Source: Flagellimonas_B algarum (GTDB lineage Bacteria > Bacteroidota > Bacteroidia > Flavobacteriales > Flavobacteriaceae). From it: a DNA stretch of 64,000 bases. Positions 45,205 through 53,285 of the stretch are shown piece after piece. Location: positions 248,001-312,000 of the forward strand of contig NZ_JBEVTG010000003.1 in NCBI RefSeq assembly GCF_040513375.1. The letters run 5' to 3'. Position numbers and translations under genes: made by a program. Under the pieces are notes generated by a model that ran no database searches, was not told the origin of the DNA, and saw only the letters and a list, made by a program, of their open reading frames with translations. Position 1 is the first letter of the stretch, and each line of letters begins with the position of its first letter.

Positions 45205-45849
45205 ATGAAACGAATCTTTGTTTTAATATTTTCAGTTGCTATAATTTCATGTGGTGGTAATGGGAAAAATGAGAATTCTCAAAAAATTCGACCGGAGGCT
45301 AAAATAGATAGAACTGGCCAAGCTGAGGAAGGGGGAAGCCATTTAGAAGCTAAAGGTAATGGTAAGAAAAGAAGTTTTTTTAAAGATGATCAGATTATCA
45401 GAGTTTTTGATTTCGAGGCAGAACCTTTGGTAAGCGACTTGAAAAATTTATCAAATGAGAGCTTGGAAAATTACCGTATTGATGAACGTATAAGCCATTT
45501 AATACTGAAAAAAGATAATTATTATAAGTTAATAGCATATAGTCAAGTCTACAGTAACGACGTTTACGATTTAATCACCGTATTTGGAAATTACGATTAT
45601 TATTCGAACATTATTTTGGTTTCAATAAACAAACAAAAAGATTCAATAGTTGATTTTAGGATAATCGCATCCAATCTAGGAGATGCTGATTTCAAAACGG
45701 AGATTCGATCCCTTTTTGTTGATGAGACTTTTTTTCAAATAGTTAAAACTGAAAAAAAATTACAAGAGAATGGTCAATTTACAATTATGAGTTCTGAAGA
45801 ATCAAAATTGACAATTGGACCCAATGGGCATATAAGGGTAGAAAATTAA
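45205..45849 (+). CDS. lipoprotein directly after the Rhs gene, candidate immunity protein
   Basis: 214 residues with lipobox IISC (Cys16). The sequence is charged with no recognised family. Its first 60 bases have about 30% G+C by counting, far below the flanking genes, and the same holds for the 3' end of the Rhs gene. It follows the Rhs stop by 15 bases and precedes a hairpin terminator. Position and export to the periplasm or outer membrane fit an immunity protein against a cell-wall-acting Rhs tip. No functional proof is in the sequence. Confidence 0.65.
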   Translation: MKRIFVLIFSVAIISCGGNGKNENSQKIRPEAKIDRTGQAEEGGSHLEAKGNGKKRSFFKDDQIIRVFDFEAEPLVSDLKNLSNESLENYRIDERISHLILKKDNYYKLIAYSQVYSNDVYDLITVFGNYDYYSNIILVSINKQKDSIVDFRIIASNLGDADFKTEIRSLFVDETFFQIVKTEKKLQENGQFTIMSSEESKLTIGPNGHIRVEN

Positions 45850-46162
45850 TATTTATTATCAATTTTACGAATAAAGGAATTTGAACCGAGAGAACGTTGG
45901 AACTTAACAGTTTTACTGCATAAAAAACAAACATTAAATTAGTAATTAGGGTAGTAAATTAAAGTTCGGTTATAGTTCGAAAAGAGCAGGTAAATATTTT
46001 TCTTACAAATTGAAATAGTAAGGGCTACCCCACAACTTCCAAAGCGGGGTTGCCCTTCTTGCACCAACCACTACCTAAGAATCCTAGTAACAGGCCTTTC
46101 TCTTCGCCCTCGTTCGATTGGATAGGGGCTAGCATATTTTGAATCAACAAACACCGACCTTG
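45850..46162. other. 313-base intergenic region, AT-rich first half
   Basis: The first half is strongly AT-rich and continues the composition of the preceding lipoprotein gene; the second half returns to the local average and holds the hairpin at 46020-46057. No gene or RNA recognised. A promoter for the T9SS-exported protein at 46163 must lie in the last 100 bases. Confidence 0.4.
46020..46057 (+). terminator. strong hairpin ending the Rhs operon
   Basis: AAGGGCTACCCC (46020-46031) pairs with GGGGTTGCCCTT (46046-46057) except for one T-T mismatch, with a 14-base loop. No long T-run follows, so termination may be imperfect, but it lies well placed after the candidate immunity gene. Confidence 0.6.
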
Positions 46163-49100
46163 ATGCCCTTGAAGTTACGATTACCTTATATCGCGTGTTT
46201 ACTGCTGGCTTTTGGTCAGGGGCATGCCCAATTGGAGGCATCGATTTGGTATTTCGGCAACAATGCCGGGCTCGATTTTCGATCAGGAACACCCGTACCC
46301 CTATTCGATGGGGAAGTGATCACCGTTGAAGGTTCCGCGACCATAGCCGACCCCTCGGGCAACCTGCTTTTTTATACGGATGGCAGCACGGTCTGGAACC
46401 GCAACCATGACGTCATGCCCAACGGGGAGGATCTCTTCGGTTGTGCTTCCGCCACCAATTCGGGCATTATCGTGCCGGCCCCGGGCCAGGTAGGGATCTT
46501 CTACGTTTTTTCCGCCGGTTGTATCGGTTTCAATCTGGGCACGCATTTTTCCGTGGTCGATCTGGGGTTGGACGGCGGTTTGGGTGACGTTACCACCAAG
46601 AACACGCCTCTCGTGATCCCGGCCACTGAAAAGCTCACCGCCGTACAACACGCCAATGGCATTGACTACTGGGTAGTTGCCCGCGATCTCCGACGTTCGT
46701 ACTATGCCTACAGGGTCGGCCCGGGCGGGGTCGACACCACACCGGTCATCAGCACTTTGGGCTACGACCTCACCCCCTTCGATGACCTCAGTAATACCAG
46801 TGCCGGCACCTTCAAATTCTCCCCTGACGGCACCAAGGCGGCCATCTCCTATGTCGATGGTATTTTTGAATGGCTCGACTTCGACGCCAATACCGGGGTC
46901 TTTTCGAATGCGCGAAACGTATTTAGCACCAACACGGTCCCCAAACCCTATGGGGTCGAATTCTCCCCCTCGGGCCGCTTGCTATACCTTACCGATTTCG
47001 GGGACACGATTTACCAATTCGATACCGAAAATCCGACGGCAGATCCGATCTTACTTCTTGCCCAAGATCCCGATCAGCCGGAATTCGGGGCCATGCAATT
47101 GGGAATCGACGGCAAGATCTATATCGCTCACTTTTTCGGGGAATACCTCAGTGTCATCGATGACCCCGAAGCATTGGGTCCTGCTTGCGATCTACGCCAC
47201 CAATCGCTTTTTTTAGGAGGGCGACTGAGCCAATTGGGGCTGCCGCCATTTATACAATCCTTTTTCTTTGTAGGTAGGATTGAAGCCGAAAACCTCTGTT
47301 TTGGGGAAACCACCCAATTTCGCATCGAGCTTTCCGATGCGGCAGCCACGATCAACTGGGATTTCGGGGATGGTACAACGGCCACGGGTGCAGATCCCAT
47401 CCATGTTTATACCGCCCCGGGTACCTATACGGTTACCGTAGAGATCAGCACCCCGACCGAAACCACTACGGAAACCTCCCAAGTCACGATTTCGGAAGTA
47501 CCGGTGGCCCAAACGGCATCTTCCGTTGAAGTGTGTTCCCATACCCCGGTATTTCCTTTGGATTTGGCTTCCAAAGATGTTGAGGTACTTGGGTCACAGG
47601 ATCCTTCTCGGTTCCGGGTCGATTATTTCGGTTCCCAGGCCGATGCCGACGCTTTTACGAACCCTTTGGTGACCGATCAGCCCTTTGGTTATGGCACCAC
47701 AACGATAGTCGCCCGAATCAGTTCGATAGCGAACAACCGCTGTTACGATACCTCCAGTTTTGAGGTGTTGATCAAAGAACTGCCCATACCAAGTGCCATA
47801 CCCGACAGGCTGGTCGTCTGCGATGACAATAGTGTTGGCCGCTTTACCTTTGATTTGACTGAAATGCGCGAACTGCTTTTGGCCAATGAAATACCACGAC
47901 GTTCCGAAGTGTCTTTCCACCCTTCGCAGGCCGATGCCGATGCCGATACCAATGCGTTGGGCGACTTCTACGAAAATGCCCTTTCGGTGGAGACACTCGT
48001 ATTTCGCATGCAGAACCCTATGCATCCGGAATGTTATGAAACCGGGGAGCTGCGGCTGGAGGTCATCGATCAAGTTATCGCCCACCCACCGCCCGATATC
48101 GAACGATGTGATGTCGACAATGATGGTCAAGAAATGTTTGATTTGACCGAAGTCGAAGGCGAAATCCTCGGGGCTCAGGACCCCTCCCGGGTCATGGTAA
48201 GTTACCACCTTTCGATGAACGATGCCGAAAGGAACACCAATGCCATACCTAATGCGGAATATGTCGCTTCCAGCAGTGGGGAGACCATACATGTGCGGGT
48301 CACCAATAGCAACAATGCGGATTGCTTCGCAACGACCTTTTTCCAGGTCCGCGCCTTTAGCATTCCCGAATTGCCCGAATTGCCCGATTGGCAAGTTTGT
48401 GATGACGATAATGACGGCCGTTTCCTTTTCGACCTTTCGGAAAAGCGGCAAGACCTCTCGGGAGGACGAGGGGATGTCAGCATTTCCTTTTTCGAGAGCC
48501 AAGCCGATGCGGAATCCGACCAAAATGCCCTTCCCGATGACTACACCAACCAACAAGAACGACAGCCGATTTACGTGCGAATCGCCAATACGGCCCGTTC
48601 CGAATGTTTTGTATGGGGCACTTTCGAACTCCAAGTCTTCAATACGCCTGAGGCCTTTACACCCTCCGATATCGTTGTTTGCGATGAGGCGGGAACGGGA
48701 AGCTTTACCTTCGATCTATCTGAAAAAGATCCCGAACTGTTGCAGGGACAGCACCCGGCTAAGCTGTCGGTCAGCTACCATGCCACCGAATTGGATGCGC
48801 TAAACAATAGCGACCCCTTACCGAAATCCAGCTATCGGAACACGGCTGCCTCGGAGACGCTTTGGGCGCGGGTGACACAGAAGGAGGCCGATTTTTGCTA
48901 TGCGGTCGTTCCTTTTGCGCTTTTCATCAACCCCTTGCCAAAGCCTGCTTTGGAAACGACCTATGTCATCTGTCCGGATGCTCCTGAATTGGAGATCGAT
49001 CCGGGGGTTTTTGAGACCTATGAATGGCGTGATGCCGATGGTGTTATCATCAGTTCCGATCATGTAGTTTCCATAACGACCATCGGAACGTACACCTTGA

Positions 49101-49633
49101 CCGTAAGTGAATCCACAAATGGTTTAAGTTGTAGCTATACCGAAGGGTTTGAAGTGCTTTCGTCCGGAGCGCCCGAACGTTTTACGGTAAGCACGGGCGG
49201 TTTGTCCGATGAGGTGATCCTGACCGTGAACGCGGTCGGAATCGGGGATTTTGAATATTCGATCGATGGGTCGACCTACCAATTGGACAATGTGTTCGCG
49301 GTTTTCCCCGGCGAATACACGGTTTATGTACGGGATCCCTTAGGTTGTCGCATTTTGGTACAAGATGTCGTCGCCATGGGCTATCCGAGGTTTTTCACAC
49401 CCAACAATGATGGCAACAATGATTTTTGGAATATCATCGGAGCCGAAGGATCGTCTGCGGCCCGTTTATTCATCTACGATCGCTATGGCAAACTATTACG
49501 CCAATTGGATGTTGAAGGTGCAGGCTGGGACGGCAATTACGCCGGTAGGCAGATGCCGGCCTCAGACTATTGGTTTCGCTATGAATACGATAATGGAAAG
49601 GTGTTTTCAGGCCATTTTGCCCTAAAACGGTGA
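46163..49633 (+). CDS. T9SS type B exported protein with PKD, five internal repeats and SprB-like repeat
   Basis: 1156 residues from ATG 46163 (a TTG at 46139 adds eight residues before the signal peptide). The signal ends at GHAQ. Residues 25-370 resemble a beta-propeller (ASIWYFGNNAGLDFRSG; FKFSPDGTKAAIS), followed by a PKD domain (INWDFGDGTT) near 375-455, then five ~95-residue repeats (about 455-925) that start with CDDDNDG-like sequences and DL-x-E. A SprB-type repeat (DFEYSIDGSTYQLDN) precedes a type B sorting domain (FFTPNNDGNNDFWNI; GWDGNYAGRQMPASDYWF). It should be exported by the gliding-associated T9SS and attached to the surface. Confidence 0.9.
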   Translation: MPLKLRLPYIACLLLAFGQGHAQLEASIWYFGNNAGLDFRSGTPVPLFDGEVITVEGSATIADPSGNLLFYTDGSTVWNRNHDVMPNGEDLFGCASATNSGIIVPAPGQVGIFYVFSAGCIGFNLGTHFSVVDLGLDGGLGDVTTKNTPLVIPATEKLTAVQHANGIDYWVVARDLRRSYYAYRVGPGGVDTTPVISTLGYDLTPFDDLSNTSAGTFKFSPDGTKAAISYVDGIFEWLDFDANTGVFSNARNVFSTNTVPKPYGVEFSPSGRLLYLTDFGDTIYQFDTENPTADPILLLAQDPDQPEFGAMQLGIDGKIYIAHFFGEYLSVIDDPEALGPACDLRHQSLFLGGRLSQLGLPPFIQSFFFVGRIEAENLCFGETTQFRIELSDAAATINWDFGDGTTATGADPIHVYTAPGTYTVTVEISTPTETTTETSQVTISEVPVAQTASSVEVCSHTPVFPLDLASKDVEVLGSQDPSRFRVDYFGSQADADAFTNPLVTDQPFGYGTTTIVARISSIANNRCYDTSSFEVLIKELPIPSAIPDRLVVCDDNSVGRFTFDLTEMRELLLANEIPRRSEVSFHPSQADADADTNALGDFYENALSVETLVFRMQNPMHPECYETGELRLEVIDQVIAHPPPDIERCDVDNDGQEMFDLTEVEGEILGAQDPSRVMVSYHLSMNDAERNTNAIPNAEYVASSSGETIHVRVTNSNNADCFATTFFQVRAFSIPELPELPDWQVCDDDNDGRFLFDLSEKRQDLSGGRGDVSISFFESQADAESDQNALPDDYTNQQERQPIYVRIANTARSECFVWGTFELQVFNTPEAFTPSDIVVCDEAGTGSFTFDLSEKDPELLQGQHPAKLSVSYHATELDALNNSDPLPKSSYRNTAASETLWARVTQKEADFCYAVVPFALFINPLPKPALETTYVICPDAPELEIDPGVFETYEWRDADGVIISSDHVVSITTIGTYTLTVSESTNGLSCSYTEGFEVLSSGAPERFTVSTGGLSDEVILTVNAVGIGDFEYSIDGSTYQLDNVFAVFPGEYTVYVRDPLGCRILVQDVVAMGYPRFFTPNNDGNNDFWNIIGAEGSSAARLFIYDRYGKLLRQLDVEGAGWDGNYAGRQMPASDYWFRYEYDNGKVFSGHFALKR

Positions 49634-49709
49634 TCGATAGGTTGCCATTCGTCGAAAATAGGACAACACTTGTTGAAAATCCACGTTAATAAAAATCCGT
49701 TAACTGACT

Positions 49710-50402
49710 ATGAATTACCGTTACAGCATATTCCTCTTGACCTTGGTTTTGGTCTCGTGTACCCCATTACGCCAACTGAAGACCATTGATTCGGACCTTC
49801 CCCAGTTAGGGGCGGTAGGTTACTTTGAAAATGGCATGTTCAGCAAGGGGTTCCGATCGGTCGGAAAACCCCGGCTACAGCACCCGATAAGGCTTTCATT
49901 GAAATACCGTGCGTTTACGACAGCAACCTATCAGGCCTATACGAAAGTTATGGATACCACTGCTAACCAAGGTGAGGTACCCATCGGATATTATCACTTG
50001 GAAATCGAGGATGTGATCGGGTTGCGCGAAACCTTGAATACCCCATCAAATGCCTCTTTGTTGGCCTATTTGCGGGATGCGCCGGAAATACGGATGTTAA
50101 CCGCAATGGACTTTGTACCCTCATCGGAATCAAGCACGCAGTTCGCGCAGGCCGAATACGTACAATTGATGGAAATAGACGGCGGATTGGTATTGGGGAT
50201 ACCATCCGATGAAGGCCTATTGGCCGTTTCCATCCGACAGCTTCAACCCTTTGATTATGGGACTTCCGGATTTTGCTGGAAGGACAACGGTAAAGGCCGT
50301 ACGGCCATCGCCTTACTTCGACCCAATGGCCATGGTTGTCCGAAGGGCACCGTAAAAAAGGCCTATAAGCTTGAGGAAAGACGGAATTCTTTAAAATTTT
50401 GA
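49710..50402 (+). CDS. hypothetical lipoprotein before the second secretion half-operon
   Basis: 230 residues with lipobox LVSC (Cys17). The mature protein has no recognised domain; it has beta-rich stretches such as HPIRLSLKYRAFTTATY and a C-terminal FCWKDNGKGRTAIALLRPNGHGC. The stop is two bases before the next ATG, so it leads an operon with the FN3-like lipoprotein and the GspC/PilP-like gene. A pilotin or accessory role is possible but unsupported by similarity. Confidence 0.65.
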   Translation: MNYRYSIFLLTLVLVSCTPLRQLKTIDSDLPQLGAVGYFENGMFSKGFRSVGKPRLQHPIRLSLKYRAFTTATYQAYTKVMDTTANQGEVPIGYYHLEIEDVIGLRETLNTPSNASLLAYLRDAPEIRMLTAMDFVPSSESSTQFAQAEYVQLMEIDGGLVLGIPSDEGLLAVSIRQLQPFDYGTSGFCWKDNGKGRTAIALLRPNGHGCPKGTVKKAYKLEERRNSLKF

Positions 50403-50404
50403 TC

Positions 50405-50791
50405 ATGTTACGAAAAGCACTGACCGGTTTGTTTTTTCTTGCGACCCTAACGGCTTGTGAGGAAATTTTTGAGGTAACCGATATATCCGAAGAACAGGTG
50501 ACCCTTTTGGCGCCGACCAATGAAAGTACCTTGACGACCAGCTCCGTCAGTTTCAATTGGGACGGCGTAGCCGAAGCCGATGCCTATTTGGTGCAGATCG
50601 CGACCCCAAATTTTGAAAATGCCACGCAATTCGTACTCGATACGATCGTCGTCGTCGATTCGACCTTTGTCGGTAACCGGTTGATCCGCAACTTAACGGA
50701 CAATACCTACCAATGGCGGGTACAGGCCCAGAACAGTGACTTCGCGACCGGCTTTTCAACAGCCTCCTTCACCGTAGCGACCGGCAATTGA
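50405..50791 (+). CDS. small FN3-like lipoprotein
   Basis: 128 residues from ATG 50405, lipobox LTAC (Cys18). A single fibronectin-III-like domain fits: LLAPTNESTLTTSSVSFNWDGVAEADAYLVQIAT and the late NTYQWRVQAQNSDF. Small outer-membrane lipoproteins of this kind may bind secretin or substrates. It lies six bases before the GspC/PilP-like gene in the same direction. Confidence 0.7.
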   Translation: MLRKALTGLFFLATLTACEEIFEVTDISEEQVTLLAPTNESTLTTSSVSFNWDGVAEADAYLVQIATPNFENATQFVLDTIVVVDSTFVGNRLIRNLTDNTYQWRVQAQNSDFATGFSTASFTVATGN

Positions 50792-50797
50792 TAGAGG

Positions 50798-51262
50798 ATG
50801 AAAAAGCATGGAAAAACATACCTATTGTTGGCCCTTGTCATTGCGATTTGGGGATTACTCGGATATAAGGTCGTCAATGGTCTCGGACCAAAGGAACCCA
50901 ACCTGCCCCTTAACACTGAAAGGCCTATATTGACCGAAGCGACCAAGACCAAGCGGGAACCCCTCGTCATTGCGACCGATTACCGCGATCCTTTTTTGGG
51001 TACCCTATCGAAAGCAACCCCTGCGAAGTCCACCCAGGTTTCTAAAAAACAAGCTGATTGGCCCAAGAAAAGGATTATCTATTCCGGTTCGGTTGCTGCC
51101 ACTGAACAATCGAACCGTATGTTTTTCGTCAGCATTGAAGGAAAACAGCATCTCATGCAACGCCATCAGACCATTGATGGGGTCAAGCTACTCCGCGGTG
51201 ACCAAAACGCGATCCATGTACGATACCCTGGACATCATGAGACGATCAAACTAAGCCAATAG
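50798..51262 (+). CDS. GspC/PilP-like periplasmic linker protein
   Basis: 154 residues. One N-terminal membrane helix (about 8-26), a proline-rich linker, then a small beta domain (IIYSGSVAATEQSNRMFFVSIEGKQHLM) typical of the homology region of GspC or PilP, which links the inner membrane complex to the secretin. The last base of its TAG stop is the first base of the next GTG start. Family assignment rests on architecture and neighbours. Confidence 0.65.
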   Translation: MKKHGKTYLLLALVIAIWGLLGYKVVNGLGPKEPNLPLNTERPILTEATKTKREPLVIATDYRDPFLGTLSKATPAKSTQVSKKQADWPKKRIIYSGSVAATEQSNRMFFVSIEGKQHLMQRHQTIDGVKLLRGDQNAIHVRYPGHHETIKLSQ

Positions 51263-52509
51263 TGGGAATTCGTAAGGTTAAAGCAGGTTCGTTGCAGTTG
51301 GTCCTATTCGTTGGGGCCGTAATTGCGGTATTGCTTTTTGCCTTTCTATTGATCGCGCATGCCCATCGCATATTCAATACCCAAACCGATATCACCGTTT
51401 CGATGATCCAAAGCTGCGATCGCAACATGCAGCAATCACTCTCGAAACCCTTCGTGCCCGGCCGACAAACCCATACCCTCGGGCCTGAAGAAGGAGGGAT
51501 GGAGATCAGTCAAGAGACTTCTTACTGGGGGCTATTGCCTTTGATCAAGGTTTCCGCCCGTAAAGGAAAGATGGACTTCGTCAAAGTGGCGTTCGCGGGG
51601 CGTAAAGACAAAGCACGCCCTGCGCTGTACCTTCAAGAGCGCCAACGTCCGTTAGTGGTGGTGGGTGATGCCCAAATCGTCGGCAATGCCTTATTGCCCC
51701 AACGTGGGGTGAAACCCGGAAATATCGCCGGTAAGGGGTACCGTGGCAGGCAATTGGTATACGGAACCATTTCGCCCAGTGCAACACGTTTACCGAAAAC
51801 CGAACGGTTGGACCAAGTTTGGGGCGACTTGGCTTCCCTACCATTTGAAAAAGGAACGCTGAAACTACGACAAGGACTCCAAGTCATACGAAGTTTTTCA
51901 GCACCACCGCAATTGATAGAAGGGGGAAGCTTGGTCCTGGATGACGTACAGCTATCGGGCCATATCGTCATCAAGGCCGATCGTGAAATTCGGGTCCGTG
52001 CCAGTGCGAAATTGAATGACCTCATTTTGATCGCACCGAAGATCGTTATCGATCCAGGCACCGTAGGTAACTTCCAAGCGTTCGCATCAAGGTCTATCGT
52101 GGTGGGTGAAAAAGTCCGTTTGCAATATCCGACCGTCTTACAAGTGACCCATCGGAACAAGGGGCCTGAGAACACCATGGCTCCTGACATCGAACTGAAG
52201 ACGGGGGCCGATGTGCGCGGTATGGTCCTGTTTGAAGGTTTTGGTGATACCCCATCCTATAAGGCCAATATAAAAATTCACGAAAACACCCTGGTACAGG
52301 GAGAGATCTATTGCACCCACCGCTTGGAATTAAAGGGAACCGTTTGGGGCAGCGTCACGACCTCGGGCTTCATCGCTATGGAAAACGGCAATAGTTATCA
52401 AAACCATTTATTCAACGGCATCATCGACAGCAGCCGTCTTCCGGAAGCGTACGGTGGATTGGATGTCGGTGCCCCACAACCCAATACCGTAGTGAAATGG
52501 TTGTATTGA
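51262..52509 (+). CDS. pilin-like protein with a beta-helix (bactofilin-like) head
   Basis: 415 residues from a GTG start. The leader KVKA is followed by Gly-Ser-Leu-Gln-Leu and a hydrophobic helix (LFVGAVIAVLLFAFLLIA): a prepilin-type N-terminus with Ala at -1 and no Glu at +5, as in GspK/PilX-type tip pseudopilins. The C-terminal half (about 210-390) repeats short hydrophobic turns (LVLDDVQLSGHIVIKADREI; KLNDLILIAPKIVIDPGT), suggesting a beta-helix. This combination is unusual; it would make a tip-like subunit. It overlaps the next gene by 13 bases. Confidence 0.65.
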   Translation: MGIRKVKAGSLQLVLFVGAVIAVLLFAFLLIAHAHRIFNTQTDITVSMIQSCDRNMQQSLSKPFVPGRQTHTLGPEEGGMEISQETSYWGLLPLIKVSARKGKMDFVKVAFAGRKDKARPALYLQERQRPLVVVGDAQIVGNALLPQRGVKPGNIAGKGYRGRQLVYGTISPSATRLPKTERLDQVWGDLASLPFEKGTLKLRQGLQVIRSFSAPPQLIEGGSLVLDDVQLSGHIVIKADREIRVRASAKLNDLILIAPKIVIDPGTVGNFQAFASRSIVVGEKVRLQYPTVLQVTHRNKGPENTMAPDIELKTGADVRGMVLFEGFGDTPSYKANIKIHENTLVQGEIYCTHRLELKGTVWGSVTTSGFIAMENGNSYQNHLFNGIIDSSRLPEAYGGLDVGAPQPNTVVKWLY

Positions 52510-52829
52510 AGAAAATAAAAGCGTCCTCTCTCATGGAAACCTTGGCGGCAACGGTACTTTTGGTACTGCTGTTCATGATGGCCAGTATGGTTATGAATTC
52601 AGTGTTCTTGAACAGCATTTCACAGCATGACCGGGCCATACGCGAGACTTTACACCAATTGCAATATCGTCATGCCCAAGGACAATTGCCTTTACCATAT
52701 GTCGAAACCGTTGGGGCGTGGCAAGTGGAAGTGAGGCAAGGTCAGGCCGGAGAGACGGTCTATCAGGCTTCCCATGAAAACGGTGCGGCACAAATCCTTT
52801 TAACTTCCTTTGATGCGACGAACTACTAA
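52497..52829 (+). CDS. minor pseudopilin
   Basis: 110 residues. Leader MVVLKKIKA, then SSLME with Glu at +5 and the helix TLAATVLLVLLFMMASMV. The -1 residue is Ala (Ala9), not Gly. The rest is a short variable head. It overlaps both neighbours (13 and 17 bases), typical of minor pseudopilin gene clusters. Confidence 0.75.
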   Translation: MVVLKKIKASSLMETLAATVLLVLLFMMASMVMNSVFLNSISQHDRAIRETLHQLQYRHAQGQLPLPYVETVGAWQVEVRQGQAGETVYQASHENGAAQILLTSFDATNY

Positions 52830-53280
52830 AATACAGGCTTTTACGCTAGGTGAAATGCTAGTGGTCCTTTTGCTGACCACTTTGGTCGTGGGGGCCTGTT
52901 TTACGGTATTGCAATTGGTGCGACAGCATATGTTCGCCATCACCGATAACTATGAAGTGCGTACGGAGTGTAATCTCTTGCGCCGAAGTCTGTGGATCGA
53001 CTTCAATCAAAGCGATTTGGTCCGTTACGATGCCAAGACCGGCATCCTACATTTTGAAGGAGGGAAAGACCCTCATGCATATCGGTTTGAAAATGCGCTG
53101 ATCATCAAGGATACCGACACCTTCGATTTACAGATCGAGGAAACGACCTACTTCTTCAATGGAAACAAGGTGGGATCCGGTGAGATCGATGCTTTTGAAT
53201 TTAAAACGGCCAAGGCATTCGGTTCACAGCGGGTTTTCGTTTATAAACGGAACGCGGCCACCAGTTTTATGAATGATTGA
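52813..53280 (+). CDS. minor pseudopilin
   Basis: 155 residues from ATG 52813. Leader MRRTTKIQA, then FTLGE with Glu at +5 and the helix MLVVLLLTTLVVGACFTVL. Again Ala (Ala9) is at -1. The head has a small beta domain (HFEGGKDPHAYRFENALIIK). It probably works with the preceding pseudopilins as a tip complex. An in-frame TTG at 52810 would add one residue. Confidence 0.75.
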   Translation: MRRTTKIQAFTLGEMLVVLLLTTLVVGACFTVLQLVRQHMFAITDNYEVRTECNLLRRSLWIDFNQSDLVRYDAKTGILHFEGGKDPHAYRFENALIIKDTDTFDLQIEETTYFFNGNKVGSGEIDAFEFKTAKAFGSQRVFVYKRNAATSFMND

Positions 53281-53285
53281 ACAAT

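Noticed and set aside
47594..48634. 346-codon open frame on the minus strand inside the T9SS protein gene
   Set aside because: The plus-strand gene has clear domains and repeats across this part; the antisense frame arises from its codon pattern.
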